DNA from: Brachionus rotundiformis
Lineage: Eukaryota > Rotifera > Eurotatoria > Ploima > Brachionidae
Assembly: GCA_016802295.1 (NCBI GenBank)
Contig: JAESIW010000135.1
Location: 161,180-225,179, forward strand
DNA length: 64,000 nt
Direction: 5' to 3'
Shown here: in pieces, positions 42,329 to 52,800 of the stretch
Numbering within the stretch: position 1 is the stretch's first letter
Layout of the letters: each line of letters begins with the position of its first letter
Notes under the pieces: model-generated
What the model was told of the DNA's origin: nothing
What the model saw: the letters and a program-made list of their open reading frames with translations, nothing else
Database searches by the model: none
Made by a program: the position numbers and the translations under genes

Positions 42329-43597
42329 TCATTCAAACCCATCTGATTCTCCAGATTGGTTTGATTTTTTTTCAGACAATTTTAATTTTTTAAGTTTTTT
42401 TTTCTTGTTCAATTTGCGACCACGTTTGGAAGCTCTGATCGTTTTTTTTCCCAAATGTTTATCCAAAATCTCCTTTATTTTGTCCTCTTCTTCTTTTTCT
42501 TGAACGTCCATTGAGCACTGGTCAGGTTTCTTAAAATTTTTCAAATAATAACCCGGATGGTACATAAACTTCATATAATCATCACATAATCCTTTAATTT
42601 TCATTATTGTAAGGAGTTTTGGATGAGGTGAAAAGCCAAGTCCAAGTCCTTTTGAATCAAATGTGAGAAAATTATCACTGGTAGAACTGTGCCAAATCTT
42701 ATCATCGGCACAACGGCCGGTTTTTTTCAAAACTAAACTAAACAAGCTGTCATTTAATTTTTTCAAAATGGCTTTTTTAGTTTTGCCAGGATGTAAAATG
42801 CTGGGCTCGTTGCAGTCAAAAATAACAAAAGAAAATCCATCACCAAAAGTGTCTTGCTTTAGTTTGGGGTGTTTTGGCACAGTGAAATTTTTGGTCTCTT
42901 TAGTGAACTCTTTGTAAAGCTGATCTATTTGTTTTGAGCGCATTTTTCTTAGCCAATTTGGTATTTTTTTAGCCTGTTCGGCATAGACATCAACCAATTT
43001 GGAATTTTTTGACTCATTTATTTTATAAAATTTTGGATGATGAGTTATTGTGTAGGCAAGTTGAACAATATTTTTGGACAGCTTGCCATCAGGGTCGATA
43101 TTTTGTAAATAATCTTTGATTTCATTTTCATCTGCCAAGACTATAAAATTCCCATCAGCTTCAGCTGCTTTGTCATGGTCAAAACCTATAAAACCTTTGC
43201 TTTTAAATATTTCCGGATTGACTCTCCAAATGTTTTCTTTCTGGTCACACATGTATGCACTCGATTCGTTTTTGATCCGCGGGTCTTTTCTACGCTCCAT
43301 GTCATAATTGATTATGTGATTTTTGAGAATTACCAATTGGTTACCAGGTGCTATGTATGAAGGCTTTTGGCAGTCGAATATCACAAAAGCGTTCACATCC
43401 GAAATTATTCGGTGCATCATCACTTTACTCAATTCATTCTTTTCAAAAATTGAATTCAATTCATCTCTAAGGCTTTGGTCACTTAGTGAAGATTGATTTA
43501 AATTACTTTGAATTTTTTTTTTAGATATGGTTTTGCTTGCATTTAAAAATGGAAATAAAGCTAAAAATGCTAAAAGAAAAACCAAAAGCTGATTCAT
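42329..43597 (-). CDS. Secreted protein with two copies of an unrecognised FxxFDC...HP domain
   Basis: Intronless, 422 aa from the ATG at 43597, chosen because it starts a clear signal peptide (MNQLLVFLLAFLALFPFLNA); an in-frame ATG 24 codons upstream would bury it. Two internal repeats: domain 1 has FVIFDC (Cys76), Cys117, Trp124 in ENIWRV and THHPKFY at 185-191; domain 2 has FVIFDC (Cys262), Cys296, Trp302 in KIWHSS and MYHPGYY near 345-351. After each FDC come two residues then PS. A very basic tail (RASKRGRKLNKKKKLKKLK) closes the protein. The same domain occurs once in the gene at 59.9-60.6 kb. I do not recognise the family and assign no function; secretion and disulphides are inference. 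Confidence 0.85.
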   Translation of the reverse strand: MNQLLVFLLAFLALFPFLNASKTISKKKIQSNLNQSSLSDQSLRDELNSIFEKNELSKVMMHRIISDVNAFVIFDCQKPSYIAPGNQLVILKNHIINYDMERRKDPRIKNESSAYMCDQKENIWRVNPEIFKSKGFIGFDHDKAAEADGNFIVLADENEIKDYLQNIDPDGKLSKNIVQLAYTITHHPKFYKINESKNSKLVDVYAEQAKKIPNWLRKMRSKQIDQLYKEFTKETKNFTVPKHPKLKQDTFGDGFSFVIFDCNEPSILHPGKTKKAILKKLNDSLFSLVLKKTGRCADDKIWHSSTSDNFLTFDSKGLGLGFSPHPKLLTIMKIKGLCDDYMKFMYHPGYYLKNFKKPDQCSMDVQEKEEEDKIKEILDKHLGKKTIRASKRGRKLNKKKKLKKLKLSEKKSNQSGESDGFE

Positions 43598-44020
43598 GTC
43601 ATGCAAATAAAAATCAAAGAATTCTGTAAATTTTTTTATTTGAGCTTTGGCAAAAATTGAATTAGCCAACTTTTAAATTTGATTTGAACGAATTAATTTT
43701 TTAATTTAAGTATAGACAATATTTTTTTAAATCAATTTATAAAAATTTCTTGACTAAATTAATTTTATTCTTTTTTTTGTTAATTGAGTAAAATAAAAGT
43801 AGACGAATTTTTCTTTACCAAATTGGATTTTTGTTAAAAGCATTTTTGTTCATTTTGCCTTGATAATATTTAATTTTGGATAAGCTTTAATTCATATCCT
43901 CAACTTTGGTATTAAGAAATTGACTAATTTTTATGCTGAAAATAAGTAAAATTTTTAATTCTTTATTAAATTCAGAAGAAGTAACATAAACCATTTCTTT
44001 AGAAGCATCGATTATGTCGA
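43598..44020. other. AT-rich intergenic
   Basis: No feature recognised; includes the promoter side of the secreted-protein gene. Confidence 0.4.
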
Positions 44021-44098
44021 TTGAGATTGAAATGATCGATTGAGGTCAAGTTTGTTTTTACCAATTTATGACCATAAATTCTCAAAACGATTAAGATT
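44021..44098 (-). pseudogene. Tc1 transposase scrap
   Basis: GATTGAGGTCAAGTTTGTTT, a few bases, ACCAATTT and ATGACCATAAATTCTC match the Tc1 remnant at 48890-48945, where the minus strand codes IENLWSYFDAKLV and KLTSIEHL. Confidence 0.6.
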
Positions 44099-44102
44099 GG
44101 TA

Positions 44103-45095
44103 TTCGTATTCTTTTCATTCTAAGTACATGTCCAAGTCACTGTAGTCTTTTATTTCTGATACATTGACTCAATGGCTCTGACTTCGTTCTTTTATATAGT
44201 TCATCATTTGACGATGTTTTGGGCCAGTGTATCCCAAGAGTTCTCCTCTATTTGTATGGAGCGTGTTCAGGCTTTTTCTATCCAACTCAGACACTTCCCA
44301 GAATTCACTTCCATATATCAGTTTTGCTTTCACTACAGTGTTGTATATCTTGATTTTTGTTTCCTTGCTGAAGTAATTTGATTTCCAGACTGGTTTGAGT
44401 CTGGCAAATACTCCTTTTGCTTTTGCAAGTCTATTCTTAATGTCATTATGAGTTCTCCATTTTTTCACTTATGATACTTATTAAGTATGTAAATTCATTG
44501 ACACACTCAATTTGTGTACCATCTATGGAAATCGGGGTATCCAATTTGGTGTTTATGCACATGACTTTCGTTTTGGCCCCATTTATTTCGAGTCCAGCTG
44601 GTCTAGCGTTGTTCACTAAATCTTGCGGTTTCGTATGCATGTTGGTTTTTCGATTTGATATTAACACCAAATCATCTGCAAAGTCTTAACCTTGTTAGCT
44701 CCCAGTGTATACTACTAGGGATTGAGATAGTTCTCCTCATAGCATAATCAATCATAATTAGGAATAGTGTCGGAGAGAGGACACATCCTTGTCTGACTCG
44801 TGTACATACTTTGAAGCTCTCAGATTTTGCTTTTTCAAGAATTTCGCTTCACTCGAACTTCTCATAGAAGAGTTTTATCAAGTAAACTATCTTCTGTGGC
44901 AGGCTTTAATTTCTTTATATGGCCCAAATGGTTTCTCTGTGTATACTATCAAAGGCTTTCTCGAAGTCGGCTATTCCATTCCAAACTTTGTTCTATGATG
45001 TTTCTTAGCGCAAATATCTGGTCTATGCATCCTCTATCTCTTCTATATCCTGCTTGTTCTTCCCTTAGTAAAGCACACAAAGCACTTCTGATATA
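44103..45095 (-). pseudogene. RTE-type LINE reverse transcriptase, second copy
   Basis: Minus-strand relative of the 30-31 kb copy, extending further 5'. Near 45090-44990 it reads LREEQAGYRRDRGCIDQIFA and LRNIIEQSLEWN, the canonical RTE 'EEQAGFR-x-x-R-x-C-DQIF' block. Then come CYEEN, VLISNRKTNMHTKPQDLVNN, INGAKTKVMCINTKLDTPIS, ECVNEFTYLISIIS, HNDIKNRLAKAKGVFARLKP and LIYGSEFWEVSELDRKSLNT. The FADD box is damaged, and several frame changes make it a pseudogene. Confidence 0.88.
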
Positions 45096-45797
45096 TGATT
45101 AAAATTTATATATTATAAAGAAACTTAGTCCTTCCTTTCAGCCACATGAATAATATTAAACAGAATTTAAGATAATATACAATTTATTCTGATAAAAAAT
45201 AATAGATATATTGTGAAACTGACTAAAAAACATTCTATAACTTCTTACTTATTAACAAACGATTAGAAGTCACAGATTAGCTTTTAGAAAACTATTTAAC
45301 TACAAGCTTAGCAACATAGATTGCATTTGAACAGTGTCAATAACTTTATCGAATTATTATGCTTTATTAAAATATAATTAATTTTTAATATATATATTTT
45401 TTGACTAAAATTTTATCAATATAGTAGGTTTTCAATACTTTTTTCAATACTGACTGTTAAAAAAATTATATTAAAATAAATTAAATAATTTAGTACTTTT
45501 AAATTTTATTTTAGCAAATCAACTTGCTATTTATGAAAAACTAAAAATATTGCTTGTTAATTAAATATTTTTGTTGGGAAAAATTATTATAATCATGTAA
45601 AGGTAAATTATGGATTGGAAAAAAATTTTCCGAGATTAATTGGAAAAGTTTTGTTGACGCCATCCATTCATATTGAATATTTTAAAAACCATAAAATTTC
45701 TATTTCAATTTTTAATGTCGTAATCCATTTTACGTCATAACTTATTAAAAAAAATTATAAATAATAAAATTTAAATTTAATTTTATTTTAAAAATCA
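45096..45797. other. AT-rich intergenic upstream of the four-TM gene
   Basis: No feature recognised. Confidence 0.4.
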
Positions 45798-46602
45798 ATG
45801 AATTCAAATGGATTAAACCAAAATTTGGGTACAATCCCGCCAGCTGCATATGGTAACCCGATGTATCCATTGTCTTACGAACAGCGGGTAGCTTATGCTC
45901 ACAATCTTAGACAGCAACAAAGAGAATTCATCGAGAGCAGGTTGAAAGAGAATTACCCAACTAAATTTGCCATTGTCTTTAGCATTTTGATGATTTTGCA
46001 CTCAATTGCACAGATAGTTCTGCATATAATACTGATTGTATTTAATGGCGCTCTTTATTACATATACCATGGTATTTGGGGCGGCGCTATTCTCTTGATC
46101 TTGCCCGTTTTAGTTTTACTTTTAAGTAAGTAATCAAAATTACTAAAGTTATGTTTTTTAATTATTCAACTATTTAGTTAAATTTCCTAAATATCCGCTA
46201 TATATAGCAACTATGATCCTAATAATGATTTTGAATGTTTTGGTAACTTTGGGCATTATAATGATAAGTGGTTTTGGCTTTATGGAATATGATGCGCCAA
46301 CTTCAAGATTCACAAGCAGCAGCTCATCTAATGCTAACAGAGACATGATCCCTGTCACAGCAGTAATGCTTGCACTGGCAATCATTGCTTTTATTTTGCC
46401 ATTCGTGTTTACAATAGTAATGGGAAGAGTTCTCAGAAAACCACGAGCTACAGTTAATTATAACAATGGCACTCTGTATCCGAATAATGTAGCTGTAAAC
46501 CCATATTACCCTCAAAATTTACAGCAAAATTCATTTAATCAAACCAACTCTGCAAATATTCCTTCTTATCCAGTACCAAATAACAATTTAATAGTAAATT
46601 GA
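45798..46602 (+). CDS. Four-transmembrane protein of unknown family (CD20/MS4A-like layout)
   Basis: Two exons: 45798-46125 and 46178-46602 (250 aa), one 52-nt intron. N-terminal ~50 residues are cytosolic and Pro/Tyr/Gln-rich (PPAAYGNPMYPLSYEQRVAY). Helices at about 54-78 (KFAIVFSILMILHSIAQIVL), 84-109 (IYHGIWGGAILLILPVLVLL), 117-140 (ATMILIMILNVLVTLGIIMI) and 172-195 (AVMLALAIIAFILPFVFTIV). The loop between TM3 and TM4 is Ser-rich. The tail is Asn/Gln/Pro-rich (NPYYPQNLQQNSFNQTNSAN). The layout recalls MS4A/TMEM176-type proteins, but no diagnostic motif is visible, so no symbol is given. Confidence 0.82.
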
Positions 46603-46909
46603 TTTTAAATAAGACAAAATTCTTTTGCTGTTAACTATTAATTCAATTAATAAATTTTATTAAAATTAAATTTGACTTATTTAATTATGAAATAAATTTT
46701 TTTGTCTTCAGTAATTTTTCTATTACAATATTAAGATATTATCACTAAACAGAATCTCTATTGTGATGGTTTTAAGTTTAGATAAACACTAAACTCTGCC
46801 CATACCTCAAAAATACAATATTGAATATATTGACTTATATTTAAATTTATCTTTAATTAAAGAGCTTATAGTGTGCAAAATTCAGAACTTAGTAAATTTT
46901 AGTACAAAA

Positions 46910-47066
46910 AAAATCAAAAATGCTAAAGCTGAAGTTCTGAAAAAGCAAAACATGATATGTAAGTTGGAACACATTTGGATACAAAGTTCACTACAGGCAA
47001 CCAAAGGATTTATGGTACACTGATGCCTCAGAGTACACTTTGTATCGGCTATATTTCTGTGCCTCT
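46910..47066 (+). repeat. Retroelement fragment, direct-oriented half
   Basis: Reads KVHYRQPKDLWYTDASEYTL in one frame; YTDASEY resembles the RNase H start 'Y-x-DAS' of LTR retroelements. The nucleotide block from AAGTTCACTACAGG to CAGAGTACACTTT is repeated in inverted orientation at 48354-48408. Confidence 0.5.
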
Positions 47067-47093
47067 GCTTTTGACAGTATTCTAAATTGTAGC

Positions 47094-47315
47094 GGTATTG
47101 TGAATTTTAAAAACAAACAGTTTTTAGTTAAAGACAAGAGTTTTTAGTTTCAATTAAGTTTTTGTTATAAGAAATCTAAATTCTTTATTTAGTAGCGCCG
47201 AGCTATTAAAAAAGTATGAAGCAGTATTTTTTTAAATGTATTTTATTTTAATAAATTTTGATTTATCAAAATAGGAAGATTTATTGTTTTTTTTGTTTTT
47301 GAAATTCACAATACC
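47094..47315. mobile_element. MITE family 1, copy 2
   Basis: 222 bp with ends GGTATTGTGAATTTTAAAAA and the near-exact reverse complement (AAATTCACAATACC at the right edge). The shared inner motif AAAACAAACAG matches copy 1 at 32.7 kb. Non-coding interior. Confidence 0.85.
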
Positions 47316-47439
47316 AACTGTGAACGGCCTTTGCCAAAGAATAAATAAATATTTTAGTCTAATTTTTATCTAGAATCCATTTTAATCTTAACTTTTGAAT
47401 TACTATTTTTATATTTTTCATAATATTTTTTACAAATCA

Positions 47440-48045
47440 GATTTTATATAATTGGAGACGAAAATCTTAAATGCGTCGACAGCTTTACATACCTAGGAAG
47501 CGTGATTAGCAAAAATGGTGGTCCCGAAGAAGACATTCGAAACAGATTAACGAAGGCCAGAAAGGCCAGAACTGCTTTCTTCAAATTAAGGCATATGTGG
47601 AAATCGTCATTCCTTCGACTGAGGACTATATTACATCTTTATAGTAGTCTGGTCAAATATGTATTGTTGTATGGATCTGAATGCTGGTGAATGACTGACA
47701 GTGATCTTCAAAAGATCGAAGTATTCCATAAAAACAATTGCCTAAGAAAAATTTAAGAATCTTCTATCCGAAAGTTATTACAAATGAAGAGCTGTACAAC
47801 AGATCAAGGTCCGAGCCAATCCGAAACATTATACGCAGAAGACGACTTAAGTGGCTTGGTCATGTCCTTATTGAATGTTAACCTGGAGGAGAACAGTTCA
47901 AAGAGATCTGAGAGAGATGAAACTCACATGGGGACAAGCAGGAATTGTCGCTAAGGATAGGGTAGAATGGAGGGAACGTGTGGACGCCTTATGCTCCACT
48001 GGGAGTAGAAGATAGAAGAAGATTTTATATAGCATCTGGAAAACA
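47440..48045 (+). pseudogene. RTE-like LINE fragment, a different subfamily
   Basis: Plus strand: LKCVDSFTYLGSVISKNGGP, EEDIRNRLTKARKARTAFFK, LRHMWKSSF, YVLLYGSECW, then frame-shifted equivalents of the LRRI and RRLKWLGH blocks (IRRRRLKWLGHVL). The order is that of the 30-kb RTE copy, but the sequence differs enough to be another subfamily. No catalytic motif remains. Confidence 0.8.
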
Positions 48046-48149
48046 CTTTTAAAAACCTTAAGATTATTCACTCAAATTAAAATGACAGTTATCTTAATTA
48101 TCCTTATTCTCCTAAAGCTACACTTCTATTGTGAAATTTGGAACAGAAA

Positions 48150-48425
48150 ACAAAAACAAATTATCCAAAATGCCAAAGCTCAAGTTCAGAAGGAGCAAAT
48201 CATGTTCCGTGAATTGTAGCACTTGGTACATCCTTTGCACCACCAATATAATGATTCTGCAGAACTCTGCTTTTGGCAGAGAAAAATACGACATAACTTA
48301 AATTGTTGATTTTGTTTACCTAAAAAAAAGAAAAAAAGTCGATACAGATAAAAAAAGTGTACTCTGATGCATCAGTGTACCATATATCCTCTGGTTCCCT
48401 ATAGTGAACTTTGAAATTAAACCTG
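48150..48425 (-). repeat. Retroelement fragment, inverted-oriented half
   Basis: The minus strand reads KFHYREPEDIWYTDASEYTF, matching the 46.9-47.0 kb fragment. The neighbouring block at 48165-48205 (ATGCCAAAGCTCAAGTTCAG...) matches 46919-46955 in direct orientation, so the two halves have been rearranged relative to each other. Confidence 0.5.
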
Positions 48426-48554
48426 TCCACTTTTGAGAGGATGTCGATGAACCACCAGTACCCTATTCGGGTGATTGGTGTCATCTTATATTAAATTTGG
48501 ACTAAGAATGTGCAGGCACGTTAAAGAATACCTGTTTTTTTTCAATTTTTTTCA

Positions 48555-48600
48555 ATTTCAATTCATGTCATAAAGATCGATTAACCGATTAAGAAGGCTA
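48555..48600 (-). repeat. LINE 3'-tail scrap
   Basis: ATGTCATAAAGATCGATTAA matches the 3' tail of LINE copies A and B (GTCATAAAGACCGATTAAC). Confidence 0.55.
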
Positions 48601-48721
48601 GTAAGGATATTTCTGTTTTTTAATTTATTAATTAATTAAATGTAAATGCAAAAAAAAACTAGTCAGAAAAAAAATTGCTGATTATATTAATTGAGAAAAA
48701 ATAGTGATAAAATTTCGGGAA

Positions 48722-49112
48722 AAAAGTTGCACCAAAGTTTAGACGCATGCTAATTTTGAGTATTTAAAATGATCACCTTTTGCATCATAACAAGCACAAA
48801 TACGTTTTGGAATTGACTCAATTAATTTTTTCACACACTCATCAGGTACATTTAGCCATTCCTTCAGAAGAGTCGATTTTAAGTGCTCGATTGAGGTCAA
48901 CTTTGTTTATACCAATTTTGCATCAAAATATGACCATAAGTTTTCGATAGGATAAAGATCAGGTGATCAAGCACACCATGGCAAGAGGGCAATATTTTTC
49001 AAACCATGATTTTTATTTTGTATATTTCTAAAACAAAACTTAATATTTTTATGTCTTACGAATTAAACTTATTAAAAAAACTAGTGCGTCTAAACTTTTG
49101 TGCAGTACTGTA
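48722..49112 (-). mobile_element. Internally deleted Tc1-type transposon with both terminal repeats
   Basis: Ends: TGCACCAAAGTTTAGACGCA (48728-48747) and the reverse complement of TGCACAAAAGTTTAGACGCA (49085-49104), one mismatch in 20, with the right end extending to TACAGTACTG at a TA. The minus strand between them codes SPDLXPIENLWSYFDAKLV, TKLTSIEHLKSTLLKEWLNV and DECVKKLIESIPKRICACYD, the C-terminal third of a Tc1 transposase including the 'SPDLNPIENLW' catalytic region. The N-terminal DNA-binding half is gone. Confidence 0.88.
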
Positions 49113-49816
49113 TACTACAACTACTACTACTTCTAATATAATTTACAGTCTATTTTAATTTTAACTTTTGTATTACATATTTAGAAAATTTAATAAACCT
49201 TTTTAAATTAGGCAATAAATATTGTTTTTTTTTTTCAGAATTGTTTGAGGCTCACAAGGTGCTAGCAAAAAACTTAATTTTAAATTAATAAAATATTAAA
49301 AATTCAACAATTAAAGCTAAAATTTTTGTTTAATTATTCTTTTATTTGTATTTATATAAATATATTTTTTTTTACAGATAATATCCAAGTTTTCTCATTA
49401 TTGAAATGAAGTGTTCTTACATAAACCAGAATTAAATTAAATACTTTATGTAAATGTTTGTTTTTAGTTAAATTTTCTAATTGAAAGAAAAAAAAAGTAT
49501 TTTAAAAGAATTTTAAAATAATATCTATAATTAAAAATTATTTAATTCAAAACTAAACAATATTTGCCTTTTAATTGAACAAAAAAAAAAAAAAAATTTT
49601 CGTTACAGTTTGATTAATCGAAACAGATTTAAAAAGTAAAATAAAAAATTTTAAAACGATTCTGTTTTAAAGGTTTAAAAAAATTATTAATAATGATAAA
49701 AAAAAAAAAGAAAAAAACAAAATGGAAACGATCTTAACCGGAGGCAGTCAAATAGTCCTAATCAAAAATCTCCAAAAAACTTGAGCTTCTCATTTTTTAA
49801 AAAAAGTAAAACAACT
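49113..49816. other. AT-rich 3' flank of PPP1R16
   Basis: Contains A/T homopolymer runs (about 49580-49600, 49700-49725). No coding feature. Confidence 0.4.
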
Positions 49817-52800
49817 TCACATCATACAACAGCATTTTAAGCATTTGAACCTATGGTGTCCATGATGGGAACTATGCGAGTCAATGTTAAAGTCGTCAAA
49901 TTCAGAGGAAGTCTTATTGGCGCCAATGGTCTGATTGGACACAAATTTGTACTTGACACCGTCGTTTAGCGACGAGTTTAAGTTCTCTCTGTTTGGCTGG
50001 GCTATTTTCACATCAGGCACTGGTTGCCGGTCCATCTTGCTCTCTTTGATTGAAGTGCTCACGTCCACAATGGCTATGGAGCTAGTCGAAACAGTGTTTG
50101 AGTTATTAGATGTATTTTGTGGTAGAGTGGACGTGGATAGCTGCGAATTGGACGAGTAGTTGGACACAGCTAGGTTCTGACCGGTCTGGGTCTGATAAGC
50201 ACCGGCGCTGTGTATTCTTGCCACCTGTGACTGTGCGGTCAGTGTCGATATGTTTGTATCATTGCCTAACTTGAGCTGGTTATTGTTGAAGTCGTCTATG
50301 AACTTGTTGTTGGTGTTGTTGATGTTGGCGTTGTTGCCAGGTGTTGCCTCGTACACATTTATGATTGGCACAGTTGAGCTGGACACTTGAGTATTTTTGC
50401 CTATTGACGAGCCCGAGTTGTTAATGATCTTGACCACACTGGTTATTTTTTTACTGTTATTTGGCTCGTGTTTGGTGGCGTCGGACTGATCCTTGTGATT
50501 GATAACCACAATTGGGTTGATGGTGGCCGATGAAATCTCGGACTTTTTGCCATCTTGGTCGTTCTCTTCGTCCAACACCAAATATTGATTGTTAACAAAG
50601 CACTGGCTGTTTGGATGGTTCTCACTGTCGTTGGTGTTTAAATTTTCTTGAGCTTCGGTGGCGTAGAGGAATTCCTTAAAGCTTGTTTCCAACTTTCGGG
50701 CCGCTTTTTCTCGCTCCCTAAAGCTCGACCTGCGCACCGACGAGGACCGGCTGACGCCTGTCGATGTACGCTTCAGAGACCTAGAGCTCGAATTGTTGCC
50801 CTTAATACTTCCATTATTCAATGAGTTGTTACTGCTGCTGATTAGCTGTAGTTTTGACTGCATGACTGCGGCGGCCGCGGCTGCCTTGGCCGCTGCCTTT
50901 TTCTGCTCTTGTTCGGTCTCGATCTCCTTGCTCTTTTGAATGATAAACTCTCTCACATCCGGATCATCGCACAAATCTATCACAGTCTCCTCATTCTTGG
51001 TCTTTAGGTTTATGTCAGCGCCTGCTTCCAGAAACAGCTCAATTGCTCTTTGCTAAATTTGATTTAATAAATAAAATAATAATTAATTAAATAATATTTT
51101 TTTGAATTTAATTACATGTCCCCAAAATGTGGCAACATGCAGCGGAGTCCATCCATCATTGTCTCTTTCGCTAAGCAATGGTTCTACAATGGGCGCCCCT
51201 TTTGCTATCGCCTTGTCCACATCGCTTAGCAAAAATTCTATCACTGAGTTATAGCCATTTGCCGCTGCTATATGAAGCTTTATATTTTAAACAATTAGGT
51301 TATTATTTTAAGATTTTTGCTTTCCTAGTTTACCAAGGTAGCGCCATTTTGGTCTCTTGAGTTAAGGTCCAGCTTACCATCGGCGTTTACCGGATCATTG
51401 AAGAACATAAAAAAATTGTTTTGGACATTTTTTACCAGATTCTTTAGACTGAGCTTTTTGCCCGGATATTTTTTGGTAAATTCGAATATTTGGTCAAAGC
51501 AAAGCGATTTAAGATCATCGAGCATGCGGAATTCGGTCTCCGAACGCTTTACGTCTATGGTCTGTTGTGTCACACCTCGGGATGCCATTTCTGACTCAAT
51601 GTATTCCAAGCAAACCTCATCTTCGCATATATCATAGGGCATATTGCCATCTGTGTTGACCGCAAGCAAGTCGGCATTGTTTTCTATTAAAATTTTGCAT
51701 ATGTCCAGATTGGCACAAGTGGCTGCCGCGTGCAACGGTGTCCACAAGTCATTGTCACATACGTTTACGTCGGCGCCGTATCTTATCAACAGTTTCAGTA
51801 GGTCGGCGCTGTCATCAATGCAACACTTAAATTTTAATTTAAAATTAAATATTAATTATTTTTTGTTAATTTATTTTAAATAATATAAATATTTATAAAT
51901 TGGTCATTTTTTATTAATCAGTCCCATGTTCAAAATTATGTTTTAATATAAAATTAAATTGGTCACTTTAATTTATTATTTTTAGATATATTAAAAAAAT
52001 AATTATATCCATCTGTGTGGAACAATATCCTTCTTATCTTTGTTTTAATTTTTTGTCGGTCGGTCTAGTGCAATATTATTATTTTTAATATCAACTATTT
52101 ACTAATTGTTAAGAGTCAGCTTATTTTCGATAAAATTTTTAATAGATGACTTAGGCTAATTGCTTGGGAAAAATTTTTCTTGAGATCCAAGCCATTAGAT
52201 TTAAGTAAGCCAAATTTAGCCAAAAGTTGAACACTTGTTCTGGTTTATACAGCATTCTTGGAAAACTGAAATTTAAGCTGAAATTAAATTTTAATGTTTT
52301 AGCTTGGTGAATTTTGCAGAGAATTTACTAATTATTAGTAAACTTTAACAGTTGATACAACCATCAATGTTGCACCAGAACAAGTTTTTAATTTTTGGAA
52401 AAAAAGTTCAACAAACTTCTAATTAATAAAAAAATTACACAATCAAAAAAATAATTGGTTTGTTCAAATAAAGCAATAAAAAAAATTAATTTATTTATTT
52501 TAATAATGATAAGTAAATTACAAAAACAGACTATTTATTTTTTATCTTAAAACATATGAACCAAATTCGTCCTACTGATAAAAAAATCATTCTTGGTCTG
52601 GTATTTGATTAAAATTAAATATAAAATTTTACAAAAATTTTAATTGTATATTTTTTTTAAATTGCTAATTTAAGATAAATTTATTTTTAGTTAATGGATA
52701 TACAATAATTGATTTTCATATAGGTATTAGTAAAAATTTTGTTAAGTCAGTGCTATCCACTAGAGCTTGTTGTAGTCAAACAAGGTTTATCAGGCATTGT

